A stretch of DNA of 64,000 nt. Source: UBA1431 sp002329665 (GTDB taxonomy: Bacteria; Bacillota; Clostridia; Christensenellales; UBA1431). The notes below the pieces were generated by a model. That model did no database searches and was not told where the DNA came from. It worked only from the letters and a program-made list of their open reading frames with translations. Of the stretch, positions 43,485-51,743 are shown in pieces. Position 1 is the first letter of the stretch; each line of letters starts with the position of its first letter. The stretch spans positions 62,001-126,000 of the forward strand of contig JAXGXY010000001.1 in the NCBI GenBank assembly GCA_040772545.1, read 5' to 3'. The translations under genes were made by a program, and so were the position numbers.

Positions 43485-44165
43485 TCATTCAACTGGTTCG
43501 CCGTTGTTTTTCAGGGTGAAAATGTTTTTATGGAAGTCGATGAGACCTTCGTCGCGCATCTTTCCGAGTTCGCGGGAGAGCGCGCTGCGGTTCACGCCCA
43601 GGTAATCCGCCATCGTGTTGCGGTCGTAGGGGACCGCTACGGTCGTTTTTCCCTGCAAGCGCGAATGGTACATAAGGAACGCCGAGATCTTTTCTCTCGT
43701 CGTCTTCATGCCAAGGATGTCGAGCTTTTCGTTCAAGTCCATGTTTTTGTCGGCGATGAGCCGGAGCATGTTCCGTATCAGCCTGCTGTGGAAGACGCAG
43801 GCGTTGGGGCAGACCGAATAGATGCGCCTGAAATCGACGAAAAGCACGGCCGCGTCCGTGCAGGCCTGTGCCGTCACCGGGCTTTCCCCGGCATGGGAAA
43901 ACGCAAGCGTTTCACCGAACACCTGCTTTGGCCCGGCCGTGGCGAGGATGCGCCTGTTTCCGTGCGCGTCCTCCTTCAAAATGCATACCTGTCCCCTGAG
44001 CACGACGCCCACATGGCTGATCTCGTCGCCCGCAAACCATATATAATCGTCTTTTTTGTAGCTTCGGACCGCCGCGCCCAGGCACCCGAGCATACGGGCG
44101 AGGTCGTCCTTTGCGATCCCCTCGAAAAGAGGAACGCTCCGGAGATACCCGAAATATTCTTTCAT
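43485..44165 (-). CDS. hcpR: CRP/FNR-family regulator, HcpR-like
   Basis: A 226-residue regulator. The cyclic nucleotide-type effector domain spans about 10-130 (SVPLFEGIAKDDLARMLGCL, GDEISHVGVVLRGQVCILKE), and the HTH is DRNTMADYLGVNRSALSREL near 175-195. The Fe-S cysteines of FNR are missing at the N-terminus. ATG 44165 has GGAG upstream; the frame to 44711 is an overlap artefact. It is divergent from the ferredoxin-cupin-hcp operon and a perfect palindrome lies between, which is the arrangement of HcpR, a nitrite/NO-responsive regulator of hcp and frdX in clostridia and sulfate reducers. The identity as HcpR is from context. Confidence 0.78.
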   Translation of the reverse strand: MKEYFGYLRSVPLFEGIAKDDLARMLGCLGAAVRSYKKDDYIWFAGDEISHVGVVLRGQVCILKEDAHGNRRILATAGPKQVFGETLAFSHAGESPVTAQACTDAAVLFVDFRRIYSVCPNACVFHSRLIRNMLRLIADKNMDLNEKLDILGMKTTREKISAFLMYHSRLQGKTTVAVPYDRNTMADYLGVNRSALSRELGKMRDEGLIDFHKNIFTLKNNGEPVE

Positions 44166-44175
44166 AAAAACTCCA

Positions 44176-44197
44176 ATATGTTGCAATTGCAACATAT
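44176..44197. promoter_or_regulatory. Perfect 22-bp palindrome, probable HcpR operator
   Basis: ATATGTTGCAA and its exact reverse complement TTGCAACATAT, joined without spacer, 11 bases before the hcpR start codon and 59 bases before the ferredoxin gene. CRP/FNR proteins bind such two-fold sites. One site probably serves both divergent promoters. Confidence 0.8.
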
Positions 44198-44255
44198 CTT
44201 TTTCATCCATCGTAATATACTGGCACTGTAAAGTCAAGGAGTGAGGTGTCACGTG

Positions 44256-44957
44256 ATGAAACGAAAGATCGTTCACATAGACGAAGCGAAGTGCAACGGC
44301 TGCGGGCTGTGCGTGGATGCCTGCCACGAAGGCGCGCTTCGGCTCGTCGGCGGCAAGGCGAAGCTCGTATCCGAATCGTACTGCGACGGGCTGGGGGACT
44401 GCCTGCCCGAATGCCCGCAGGGCGCCATCACGCTGGAGGAAAGGGAGTCGGCGCCGTACGACGAGGAAGCGGTGAAAAAACATATCGCGGCGAAGGAAGC
44501 GATAGAGCCGGCCTGCGGCTGCGCCGCCGCGCAGGCGAGGACGATCGAGCGGGAGCGCGCGGAATCGCCGGCGGAGCTCGAAAGGCGCGATTCGCGCCTC
44601 GGCCAGTGGCCGTGCCAGATCAAGCTGGTCCCGGAGGACGCGCCGTATTTCAACGGCAGCCGGCTGTTGATCGCCGCGAGTTGCACGGCCTACGCCTACG
44701 CGAACATCCACGAGGAGTACATGAAGGGCAGGATAACGCTCATAGGCTGTCCGAAACTGGACGGCGTGGACTATTCCGGGAAGCTTGCGGCCATACTCAG
44801 GCGCAACGATGTGAGAAGCGTCACCGTACTGCGCATGAGCGTCCCCTGCTGCGCCGGCCTCGTGAACGCCGTGAAGAAGGCGATGCGGGAAAGCGGGAAG
44901 CTGATCCCCTGGAGCGTCGCCGTGGTCTCGGCCGACGGCAGGATCATCGAGGAGTGA
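44256..44957 (+). CDS. Ferredoxin-domain protein (FrdX-like) before hcp
   Basis: A 233-residue protein. Residues 1-60 hold two [4Fe-4S] motifs, CNGCGLCVDACHEG and CDGLGDCLPECPQG, of which the second lacks one spacing typical of simple ferredoxins. A central Cys pair (EPACGCAAAQ) and CCAGLVNAVKKA in the last third are also present; LIAASCTAYAYANIHEEYMK suggests a separate C-terminal domain. It probably donates electrons to Hcp. ATG 44256 has GAGGTG at 7 bases; GTG 44241 or 44253 are alternatives. First gene of the operon behind the palindrome. Confidence 0.8.
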   Translation: MKRKIVHIDEAKCNGCGLCVDACHEGALRLVGGKAKLVSESYCDGLGDCLPECPQGAITLEERESAPYDEEAVKKHIAAKEAIEPACGCAAAQARTIERERAESPAELERRDSRLGQWPCQIKLVPEDAPYFNGSRLLIAASCTAYAYANIHEEYMKGRITLIGCPKLDGVDYSGKLAAILRRNDVRSVTVLRMSVPCCAGLVNAVKKAMRESGKLIPWSVAVVSADGRIIEE

Positions 44958-44958
44958 G

Positions 44959-45111
44959 GAAGATGGCGCGGATACTTGCGCAAGGCTCTGCCCTGCCGAA
45001 GCGATAGTAAAAAGCGAACGCTATACGGTACAAACGCATGAATGCATACGATGCGGGAAGTGTGAGGCGGCCTGCACGGCCAAAGCGATTCAAAAAGGAG
45101 GTAGGACCTAA
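44959..45111 (+). pseudogene. Hidden ferredoxin fragment between two genes
   Basis: A 50-codon stretch in the +1 frame relative to the upstream ferredoxin. It encodes DTCARLCPAEAIVKSERYTV and HECIRCGKCEAACTAKAIQK, i.e. the last two cysteines of one [4Fe-4S] motif and one complete second motif of a bacterial 2[4Fe-4S] ferredoxin. The first half of motif 1 and a start codon are missing, and the frame ends at TAA 45109-45111, overlapping the cupin ATG. It is most likely a remnant of a second ferredoxin gene, or the tail of the upstream protein reached by a frameshift. Confidence 0.6.
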
Positions 45112-45440
45112 TGATCGAAAAATGCTACGCGTATAAGCGGACGGAGGAGAAAGCGATCGAGAAGATCGTCGACCTTGACAACGTGGCCATCAACCATATG
45201 GTGCTGCCGCCGGGCGAGCGCCTCCCGCGGCACGACTCGAACTCCAACGTGTACATGATCGTCGTAACAGGCGCGGTGACGCTGGGGCTCGGAAGGCAGC
45301 AGCCGCACAGGTACGGGGAGGGAAGCATCGTCGAAATCCCCATGGGCGTGACGATGAACGTTTTGAACGAAGACGACGGGGTACTGGAATTTTTCGTCGT
45401 TAAGGCGCCTGGCCCCCGGTCGTTCGGCGGCAAAAAATAA
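45111..45440 (+). CDS. Small cupin-fold protein
   Basis: A 109-residue single cupin. HDSNSNVYMIVVTGAVTLGL and YGEGSIVEIPMGVTMNVLNE are cupin motifs 1 and 2, but only one His of the usual metal set (RHDSN) is visible, so metal binding is doubtful. ATG 45111 has AAAAAGGAGGTAGG upstream. It overlaps the end of the ferredoxin remnant and lies 21 bases before hcp. Similar cupins beside hcp are known in clostridia; a sensor or redox role is a guess. Confidence 0.75.
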   Translation: MIEKCYAYKRTEEKAIEKIVDLDNVAINHMVLPPGERLPRHDSNSNVYMIVVTGAVTLGLGRQQPHRYGEGSIVEIPMGVTMNVLNEDDGVLEFFVVKAPGPRSFGGKK

Positions 45441-45461
45441 CGCAAAAGGAGATGAAAAGGA

Positions 45462-47027
45462 ATGAGCGCAATGTTTTGTTTTCAGTGTGAACAGACGGCG
45501 AAGGGAACGGGATGCACGAAGGCGGGCGTGTGCGGCAAGGACGCAAAGACCGCCAACGCGCAGGACGCGCTGACCTGCGCGCTGATCGACCTGGCGAAGG
45601 CCGCCGGGGGCAGGGCCGAGGACGAAGCGGCCGACGAGCTGATGATGCAGGGCCTGTTCACCACCATAACCAACGTGAATTTCGACAGCGAGAGGATAGA
45701 CAGGTTCACAGCCCGGGTGGCGCAAAAGGCAAAGGACCTCGGCGGGACGGAAACCTGCGCGCCGGAAGCGCTCTGGGCGGGGGACGAGGACACGGTCTCG
45801 CTACGGTGGACGCTGTTGCTGGGGCTTCGCGGGATGGCGGCCTACGCCTGGCACGCGCACGTGCTCGGCAAGGACGACCCCGAGGTCACGGGATGGCTGT
45901 ACAGGGGCATGGCGGCGCTTATCGAGGAGCATACCGCCGCCGAGTGGCTGGACCTGTTGATGGAATTCGGCATGGCGAACCTTCGGTGCATGGAGCTTCT
46001 GGACGAGGCGAACACTTCGGCATACGGGGATCCGGTCCCGGCCGTCGTACCGCTGAGTGTCGAAAAGGGCCCGTTCATCGTGGTCACCGGACACGACCTG
46101 CTGGATCTGAAACAGCTGCTCGAGCAGACGGAGGGCAAAGGGATCAACATCTATACGCACGGCGAGATGCTGCCGGCGCACGGTTACCCGGAACTGAAGA
46201 AATTCCCGCACCTCAAGGGCAACTTCGGCACCGCCTGGCAGAACCAGCGGAAGGAATTCAAAGACGTGCCCGCTGCGTTCCTTTACACGACCAACTGCCT
46301 GGTGCCGCCTCTGGATTCGTACAAGGACAACATCTTCACAACGTCTGTGGTGGGCTTCCCCGGCGTTAAGCACATCCCCGAAAACGAACGGCAGGAGAAG
46401 GACTTCACGCCCGTGATTGAAAAAGCGCTGCAGCTGGGCGGCTTCGACGAAGACAGGGTCTTCACCGGCATCAACGGCGGAGAGAGGGTGATGACCGGGT
46501 TCGCGCGCGGCGCGGTGCTCGGCGCCGCCGATAAGGTGATAGAGGCCGTCAAAGGCGGCGACATCCGGCACTTCTTCCTGGTGGGCGGCTGCGACGGCGC
46601 GAAGACCGGGCGCAACTACTACACCGAGTTCGTCAAACGCACGCCGGCGGACACCGTCGTGCTCACGCTGGCCTGCGGCAAATACCGTTTCAACGACCTG
46701 GACATCGGGACCATCGGCGGCCTTCCGCGGCTGATGGACATGGGCCAGTGCAACGACGCGTATTCGGCCGTAAAGGTCGCCCTCGCGCTCGCGGACGCGT
46801 TCGGGTGCGGCGTCAACGACCTCCCGCTGACGCTGGTGCTGTCGTGGTATGAGCAAAAGGCGGTCTGCATCCTTCTGACACTGCTCGCCCTGGGCGTCCG
46901 AAACATCTATATCGGGCCGTCGCTCCCGGCGTTTTTCTCGTCGAACGTGCTCGACGTCCTCGTGGAGAAATTCGCGTTGACGCCCATCAGCACTCCCGAA
47001 AAGGACCTTGAAAAGATTCTTGGCTGA
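45462..47027 (+). CDS. hcp: Hybrid-cluster protein (hydroxylamine/NO reductase)
   Basis: A 521-residue Hcp. The N-terminal cluster motif FCFQCEQTAKGTGCTKAGVCGK holds the four cysteines of the [4Fe-4S] cluster; later FLVGGCDGAKTGRNYYTEFV, VLTLACGKYRFN and NDLPLTLVLSWYEQKAVCIL provide Cys, Glu and other ligands of the hybrid 4Fe-2S-2O cluster. Length is typical of the short (class III) form without the longer insert. It reduces NO or hydroxylamine during nitrosative stress. ATG 45462 has AAAAGGAGATG upstream; ATG 45471 is the alternative. Last gene of the operon, followed by a strong terminator. Confidence 0.95.
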   Translation: MSAMFCFQCEQTAKGTGCTKAGVCGKDAKTANAQDALTCALIDLAKAAGGRAEDEAADELMMQGLFTTITNVNFDSERIDRFTARVAQKAKDLGGTETCAPEALWAGDEDTVSLRWTLLLGLRGMAAYAWHAHVLGKDDPEVTGWLYRGMAALIEEHTAAEWLDLLMEFGMANLRCMELLDEANTSAYGDPVPAVVPLSVEKGPFIVVTGHDLLDLKQLLEQTEGKGINIYTHGEMLPAHGYPELKKFPHLKGNFGTAWQNQRKEFKDVPAAFLYTTNCLVPPLDSYKDNIFTTSVVGFPGVKHIPENERQEKDFTPVIEKALQLGGFDEDRVFTGINGGERVMTGFARGAVLGAADKVIEAVKGGDIRHFFLVGGCDGAKTGRNYYTEFVKRTPADTVVLTLACGKYRFNDLDIGTIGGLPRLMDMGQCNDAYSAVKVALALADAFGCGVNDLPLTLVLSWYEQKAVCILLTLLALGVRNIYIGPSLPAFFSSNVLDVLVEKFALTPISTPEKDLEKILG

Positions 47028-47040
47028 AACCGTATACCGT

Positions 47041-47072
47041 AGAACCCGCCCAAAAGGGCGGGTTCTTTTTTT
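47041..47072 (+). terminator. Terminator of the hcp operon
   Basis: AGAACCCGCCC-aaaa-GGGCGGGTTCT hairpin followed by seven T residues. Confidence 0.92.
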
Positions 47073-47224
47073 GCTCTGTTAAAGCCGCAATGTATGACAT
47101 TTGCAGGAATCCCGTCTTTTGAATGAGCAAGGTTTCCGATAAATATACTACATGACATTATAACTATCTTCCATGATATATCCTTGCCCTTTGGACAAAT
47201 AATCATTAATGAAAAAACTGTAGG

Positions 47225-47331
47225 GTTTCCCCACCCCCTGCCCCCTCCCGCGCAAAAAACATCCATATACAAGCGGTACCGGTGCGGGAGGGGCTGGGAG
47301 AGGGCTGACGCTCTCTCCAGCCTCTCCCCAG
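47225..47331. repeat. GC-rich competing inverted repeats in a gene-free stretch
   Basis: In the 47073-47487 gap two stems share one strand: CCCTCCCGC near 47245 with GCGGGAGGG near 47284, and GGGGCTGGGAGAG with CTCTCTCCAGCC downstream. An extended -10 promoter TG-a-TATAAT lies at 47416-47424. The stems lie upstream of that promoter, so they are not part of the liaF-like leader. No open frame is convincing. Confidence 0.4.
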
Positions 47332-47487
47332 GGCATGTAGGCATACTTGAAATGAACAGGGAGTTTTATCAGAGCCTTTTTCTTTGAAAAAGTACGCCCA
47401 TGCTCGGCGGACAGGTGATATAATCTTACCGTCAGACCGTAGGGAGGGCAGGGCCCGCCGGTCAAAACGGATTTGAGAGGGATGATC

Positions 47488-48150
47488 ATGAACGAATCTA
47501 ACAGGGGAAGACTGACGTTCGGACTGGTATTGCTTCTTACCGGGGTGCTGCTGTTTTTGCAGCTCGATCCGTACACCAGGGCCGGGTTCGGCATGCTCTG
47601 GCCGCTGTATCCGGTGCTGCTGGGGTTTATGGGTCTTTTTAACAGGAGCGGCAAGGGCTTTTCGCTCATCCTTTTGCTGGTCGGCCTGTTCTTTTTGCTC
47701 AGGAACCTAAACGTCTTGCCATACATCCCCGCGATGTATATCTGGCCGTCCGTCCTCATCCTCGTGGCCGTCTTCGCCATCATCACCGCGATGGGCCCAA
47801 GACGCCATGCCGCGGCGTCCGGCGGTGAAGGCCGGTATTCCGCCGCGTTCGGCGAAACGAAACAAACGGTGAGGGACCAGGACTTCAAGGGGCTTTCGGC
47901 GTCGGCGCTGTTCGGGGGCGTCGAGCTCGATCTTTCGGAGGCCGGGATGGAGGGCGATAACGCGTCGATCGACGTCTTCGTGCTGTTCGGCGGCGCGGAG
48001 ATCATCGTCCCGGAAAGCTGGTACGCCGAGGTGAAGATCACCCCGATCTTCGGCGGGGTGGAAAACAAGACGGCGGCGCAGATCCGCGAGAAGAAGGTCC
48101 TCGTAACGGGGACGGTCCTTTTCGGCGGCGCCGTGATCCGCACGCGTTAA
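47488..48150 (+). CDS. LiaF-like membrane protein with C-terminal DUF2154-type domain
   Basis: A 220-residue protein. About three to four hydrophobic segments fill the first 95 residues (RLTFGLVLLLTGVLLFLQLD, GLFNRSGKGFSLILLLVGLF, IPAMYIWPSVLILVAVFAII); the C-terminal 100 residues are a beta-helix-like domain with repeats (SALFGGVELDLSEAGM, FVLFGGAEIIVPESWY, FGGVENK, VLFGGAVIRTR). This is the LiaF/PspC-associated pattern, part of cell-envelope stress responses. ATG 47488 has GAGAGGG six bases upstream. No liaRS pair is adjacent. Confidence 0.82.
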   Translation: MNESNRGRLTFGLVLLLTGVLLFLQLDPYTRAGFGMLWPLYPVLLGFMGLFNRSGKGFSLILLLVGLFFLLRNLNVLPYIPAMYIWPSVLILVAVFAIITAMGPRRHAAASGGEGRYSAAFGETKQTVRDQDFKGLSASALFGGVELDLSEAGMEGDNASIDVFVLFGGAEIIVPESWYAEVKITPIFGGVENKTAAQIREKKVLVTGTVLFGGAVIRTR

Positions 48151-48190
48151 GTAACGGCGAAAACCTTGGGCATGCATTGGAATCCCTTGT

Positions 48191-48214
48191 TGAAACGGCG
48201 CTTGAGCGCCGTTT
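48191..48214. terminator. Hairpin GAAACGGCGC...GCGCCGTTTC
   Basis: A perfect 10-bp stem with a 4-base loop about 40 bases after the LiaF-like gene; probable terminator, T-run weak. Confidence 0.55.
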
Positions 48215-48378
48215 CCTGCCGTCTGGCAAACCGCCGGGCCGAGGCAAACCTCAGGTCTGCCCCGGCTTTTTCCGTTCTGGATACCGCGGGCGCAATCAAG
48301 TGGTACGAATTTTTCCCCGTCCTTTTTTTGTTTTTGGTATTGACGGCGCCCCGGCGGCACGTTAAGATTGGACCACAT

Positions 48379-48416
48379 GGTATAGACCACGTGGTATAGA
48401 CCATAAGGTCTATACC
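48379..48416. promoter_or_regulatory. TetR-type operator: direct copy plus perfect palindrome
   Basis: GGTATAGACC-ataa-GGTCTATACC at 48393-48416 is a perfect 10-4-10 palindrome, and another GGTATAGACC lies at 48379-48388, 14 bases earlier. They sit just upstream of the small ORF and tetR gene, so autorepression by the TetR protein is likely. Confidence 0.75.
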
Positions 48417-48435
48417 TATGGGAGAAGGGATTAAC

Positions 48436-48561
48436 ATGCCTTGGTGGGCATGGGTACTGATCGCGGTCGGGGCAGTGGTTATCGGCGCACTGAAGCTTAT
48501 GGTGTTCAACCGGATAAGGAAGAACAGGACGGCGAAGCGAAGGCTAGCGGACGAGGAATAG
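48436..48561 (+). CDS. 41-residue single-pass membrane protein heading the TetR-ABC operon
   Basis: ATG 48436 follows GGGAGAAGGGATTAAC. The product starts MPWWAWVLIAVGAVVIGALK, a strongly hydrophobic helix with Trp residues at the outer end, then LMVFNRIRKNRTAKRRLADE E, a basic cytoplasmic tail (positive-inside rule). It lies 15 bases before the TetR gene and after the operator, so it is in the same transcript. It may modulate the ABC exporter or membrane stress. Not recognised as a family. Confidence 0.65.
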   Translation: MPWWAWVLIAVGAVVIGALKLMVFNRIRKNRTAKRRLADEE

Positions 48562-48576
48562 GCTAAGGGTGAACGA

Positions 48577-49215
48577 ATGAAGACGTATATCGACTATAAG
48601 ATGCTCCTGGGCGAGGGCAACCCGCTGCTGCGCTACCCTCGCCTCTTCGAAGCCGCGCTGGACGAGTTTTCAAAGAAGAAGTTCGAAGACGCGTCCCTAA
48701 ACGATATCCTGAAAGAAGCGGAGATGAGCAAAGGCAGCCTGTACCACCATTTCGGCGACAAGTTCGGGCTCTACCTGTGCATGATCGACATCTTCGTGAC
48801 CAGGAAGCTCGCGTTCTTTCACGAATATCTCGCGAAACAGGACCTTGGCGATTTTTTCGGCGTGGTGAAACAGCTCGTGCGGGCGACGATGGAGTATATG
48901 ATCGTGGACGAACGCATGCACCATCTTTCCAACCGCGTCATGGAGCTTAGCGAGGATATGCGAAACAGGTTGCTCGAATACTACCCTTACGACTTCCGGC
49001 AGGGATTCGGGCCGCTCATCGGCGCGGCGATACACTCGGGCCAGATAGACGCGCGCTTCAGCGAGGAGTTTGTCGCCAAGGTGCTGGAGATTCTTTTGAT
49101 GAACTCGCACAAGTTGCTTGCGCCTGAGACCGGCATGGAAGGATTCGTTAATACGGTAGAGAGAATCATCGATTTCATGCAGCACGGTATGTCCGCAAAA
49201 AAGGAGGCAGATTGA
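48577..49215 (+). CDS. TetR-family regulator
   Basis: A 212-residue TetR protein. The HTH lies in FEAALDEFSKKKFEDASLND and EAEMSKGSLYHHFGDKFGLY (about 28-66), with SKGSLYHHFGDK being the hallmark. The ligand domain (70-212) is unrecognised. ATG 48577 has AAGGGTG upstream. It shares an operon with the exporter genes it probably regulates; the next gene starts directly after its stop. Confidence 0.87.
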   Translation: MKTYIDYKMLLGEGNPLLRYPRLFEAALDEFSKKKFEDASLNDILKEAEMSKGSLYHHFGDKFGLYLCMIDIFVTRKLAFFHEYLAKQDLGDFFGVVKQLVRATMEYMIVDERMHHLSNRVMELSEDMRNRLLEYYPYDFRQGFGPLIGAAIHSGQIDARFSEEFVAKVLEILLMNSHKLLAPETGMEGFVNTVERIIDFMQHGMSAKKEAD

Positions 49216-50076
49216 ATGGATACCGCATTCTATGTCGAGGGCCTGCACTACACCTACCCCGCGTCGAAGACGCATGCATTGAAAGGCATCTCCTTCGACG
49301 TGCGCGAAGGGGAGGTCTTCGGCCTGCTCGGCCCTTCCGGGGCGGGCAAGTCCACCGCGCAGAAGATCATGTTCAAGCTGCTGGAGGACTACACCGGGAA
49401 CATACGCTACTTCGGGCGGGACCTGAAATCGCTGGGCACGTCGTTTTACGAGGAAGTCGGGGTCGGTTTCGAAGTCCCCGTCCATTTCACGAAGCTGACG
49501 GCGATGGAGAACATGCGTTTTTTCATGCAGTTTTATAAAAAAACGGCCGACGTGCGGGCGCTGTTGGAGCGCGTAGGGCTCTGGGAATACCGTGACATGA
49601 AGGTCGGCGAGTTTTCCAAGGGCATGAAGGTGCGATTAAACTTCGTGCGCGCCATGCTCAACGCCCCGCGCGTGCTGTTCCTCGACGAGGTCACCAACGG
49701 CCTCGACCCGAAAAACGCGAAGATCATCAAGGAAATGATCACGGAGTTCCGCGATGGCGGCGGCACGGTGTTTCTGACGACGCACCTGATGAACGACGTC
49801 GAACAGCTCTGCGGACGAATCGCTTTCTGCGTAGAAGGCGAGATCCACGAGATCGCGACGCCCAGGGAGCTGAAACTGCGCTACGGAAAGCGCGAAGTGA
49901 AGGTGGAATACTTAGAGGACGGCGCGACCGCCCAGGCGGTGTTCCCTCTGGAGGGGATCGGAAACAACGAGGAGTTTAGGGCGATACTCGGGACAAAGCA
50001 GATCGAGACGATCCACAGCGGGGAAACATCCCTCGAGGAGATCTTCATCATCATGACGGGGGTTGATCTAAAATGA
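49216..50076 (+). CDS. ABC exporter ATPase
   Basis: A 286-residue ATPase of the drug-export type: Walker A GLLGPSGAGKSTAQKIMF, signature EFSKGMKVRLNFVRAML (a variant, SKGMK for SGGQ, typical of this group), Walker B VLFLDEVTNGLDP and switch His in VFLTTHLMNDVEQL. ATG 49216 begins next to the tetR stop with AAGGAGG before it. Partners are the two permeases downstream; together they form a hetero-permease exporter like those for fluoroquinolones or antibiotics. Substrate unknown. Confidence 0.88.
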   Translation: MDTAFYVEGLHYTYPASKTHALKGISFDVREGEVFGLLGPSGAGKSTAQKIMFKLLEDYTGNIRYFGRDLKSLGTSFYEEVGVGFEVPVHFTKLTAMENMRFFMQFYKKTADVRALLERVGLWEYRDMKVGEFSKGMKVRLNFVRAMLNAPRVLFLDEVTNGLDPKNAKIIKEMITEFRDGGGTVFLTTHLMNDVEQLCGRIAFCVEGEIHEIATPRELKLRYGKREVKVEYLEDGATAQAVFPLEGIGNNEEFRAILGTKQIETIHSGETSLEEIFIIMTGVDLK

Positions 50077-50792
50077 GCATGTTCCGGACGCTGTTCAAGG
50101 GCGAGATGCGGCGGCTCGTCTCCTACAAGATCCTCCCTGTAAGCCTCGTAACGACGTGCCTGTGGGTCGTGCTGGTGCTGCTCGTGTCCAGGGCGGAGGC
50201 GCTGGCCATAGCGCCGCTGCTCATATTCGTGGACATCACGATGATGCTGATACTGCTCATCGGCGCGTTCAACCACCTTGAAAAGCAGGAGGAGACGATA
50301 AAGACCATGCTCGTGCTGCCGTTGTCCATCAAAGACATCCTCTTTTCCAAGGTGGCCTCGTCCATGGTGCTGGGCTTCGTTTCGGCCGCAGTGATGTCGC
50401 TCTCGCTCTATATCATCCACGGCATCACGTTCAACTACGCCGTCCTGCTCCTTTTCGTGTTCCTCATCGGCGCGGCGCATGCGGCGATCGGGTTTTTCCT
50501 CGCGCTGCACAGCAAGGACTTCGGCTCGATGCTCGGGCTGCTGATGGCCTACCTGCTGCCGTTCACGCTCCCGACGCTCCTGTTCGCTTTCGGCGCGATC
50601 GGCAGGGAGTTCGAATGGCTCCTCATGCTCTCGCCCTCGCATTCGGCGAGCAACCTGATCACGGCCGCGGTCTCCGGCACGTACGACGCGGCCAAGACGA
50701 TCGCCGCCTGCGCCTATCTGGCGCTGCTCGCGGCAGTCCTGCTGCGGTTTGCCGTGTACCCGAGATTCAAAGATGACGCGGTGAGGAGGTAA
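50073..50792 (+). CDS. ABC exporter permease 1
   Basis: A 239-residue membrane protein with six hydrophobic segments (LVTTCLWVVLVLLVSRAEAL, LLIFVDITMMLILLIGAFNH, MVLGFVSAAVMSLSLYIIHG and others), the ABC-2 type layout. It overlaps the ATPase gene by 4 bases. The conserved cytoplasmic segment TIKTMLVLPLSIKDILFSKV matches the ABC-2 coupling region. Confidence 0.82.
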   Translation: MSMFRTLFKGEMRRLVSYKILPVSLVTTCLWVVLVLLVSRAEALAIAPLLIFVDITMMLILLIGAFNHLEKQEETIKTMLVLPLSIKDILFSKVASSMVLGFVSAAVMSLSLYIIHGITFNYAVLLLFVFLIGAAHAAIGFFLALHSKDFGSMLGLLMAYLLPFTLPTLLFAFGAIGREFEWLLMLSPSHSASNLITAAVSGTYDAAKTIAACAYLALLAAVLLRFAVYPRFKDDAVRR

Positions 50793-50796
50793 CTCG

Positions 50797-51588
50797 ATGA
50801 ACAAATATCTTGCCCTGTTGCGTTACGAAACCAAAACGATAGTGAGGACGCCCATCAACCTGTTCATGTGCCTGTTCCCGGTGGTCATCCTCCTGCTTGC
50901 GGCGTTTGTGTTCCCGCTTATCTTCCGGTCGATGAACCCCGCCGACGAAGCGGCGCTACGGATCGCGATGCTGTTGATGCTGGTCATCATACTGGCCATC
51001 GGGAGCTATTTCCTCGCGGCGATGGCCACGTTCCTCCTGCTCGAACACAAGGACGAGAACTCTTTGAAGACCATCGCCGTCACGCCGCTGGGCGCGTCCG
51101 GATACCTGCGCTTCAAGATGGCCTATGTCTACGTCATGGCGTTTCTGGGCATGCTCCTGATCCTCATAGGCACGAAGTACATCGCCGGGCACCATTATGC
51201 GATCGGGCCCTTATCCCTCTTTGAAAACGTGTCCGTCCCCGAGATCATCGCTTTCAGCGCCGTCAGCACGCTGCTGGTTCCCGCGCTCGCCCTTTTCCAG
51301 GGCGCCTTTGCCAAGAACAAGGTCGAAGGCTTCGCGTTCATCAAGGGGACCGGCCTTGTCGCGGTGGTGCCCGTGTTGATGGTCATGGACGTGTTCCAGG
51401 GCGGGCCTCAGTACGCGCTGGGCGTGTTCCCAAACTTCTGGGCGATCAAGGGGATGATGCTGGAATTCCTCCCTATTGGGAACGCCGCCAACCTCAGCTT
51501 CCCGTTCTACCTTCTGATAGGCGCGGCTTACAGCATCCTCCTTATCATCGTCGCGTACCGGCTGTTTCTGAAAAAGGCCGCGTACTGA
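50797..51588 (+). CDS. ABC exporter permease 2
   Basis: A 263-residue membrane protein with six hydrophobic segments and the coupling segment NSLKTIAVTPLGASGYLRFK. It begins 4 bases after permease 1, with GAGGAGG in its ribosome site, and resembles it in layout, so the two probably form a heterodimer. A perfect-stem terminator follows about 60 bases after the stop. Confidence 0.82.
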   Translation: MNKYLALLRYETKTIVRTPINLFMCLFPVVILLLAAFVFPLIFRSMNPADEAALRIAMLLMLVIILAIGSYFLAAMATFLLLEHKDENSLKTIAVTPLGASGYLRFKMAYVYVMAFLGMLLILIGTKYIAGHHYAIGPLSLFENVSVPEIIAFSAVSTLLVPALALFQGAFAKNKVEGFAFIKGTGLVAVVPVLMVMDVFQGGPQYALGVFPNFWAIKGMMLEFLPIGNAANLSFPFYLLIGAAYSILLIIVAYRLFLKKAAY

Positions 51589-51651
51589 GCCGGGGGCCTC
51601 GGCCTTTCATTCAAAGCAGGTTCGCGCCCGCCGGGAAGGACCAACGTCTAT

Positions 51652-51689
51652 GCAAGAGCCCCGCTTTTTTCGAAAAGCGGGGCTCTTGC
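51652..51689. terminator. Bidirectional terminator after the exporter operon
   Basis: GCAAGAGCCCCGC-TTTTTTCGAAAA-GCGGGGCTCTTGC: a 13-bp perfect stem with T/A-rich inner part. Confidence 0.85.
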
Positions 51690-51743
51690 GCCGCGCGGAT
51701 TATGGATTTAATATGGATAATAAACGTTCGGGGGGAAACCTGT

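Noticed and set aside
47148..48143. A 331-codon minus-strand frame near the LiaF-like gene
   Set aside because: It runs through hairpins and opposite a membrane protein gene with clear start site; the product has no domain.
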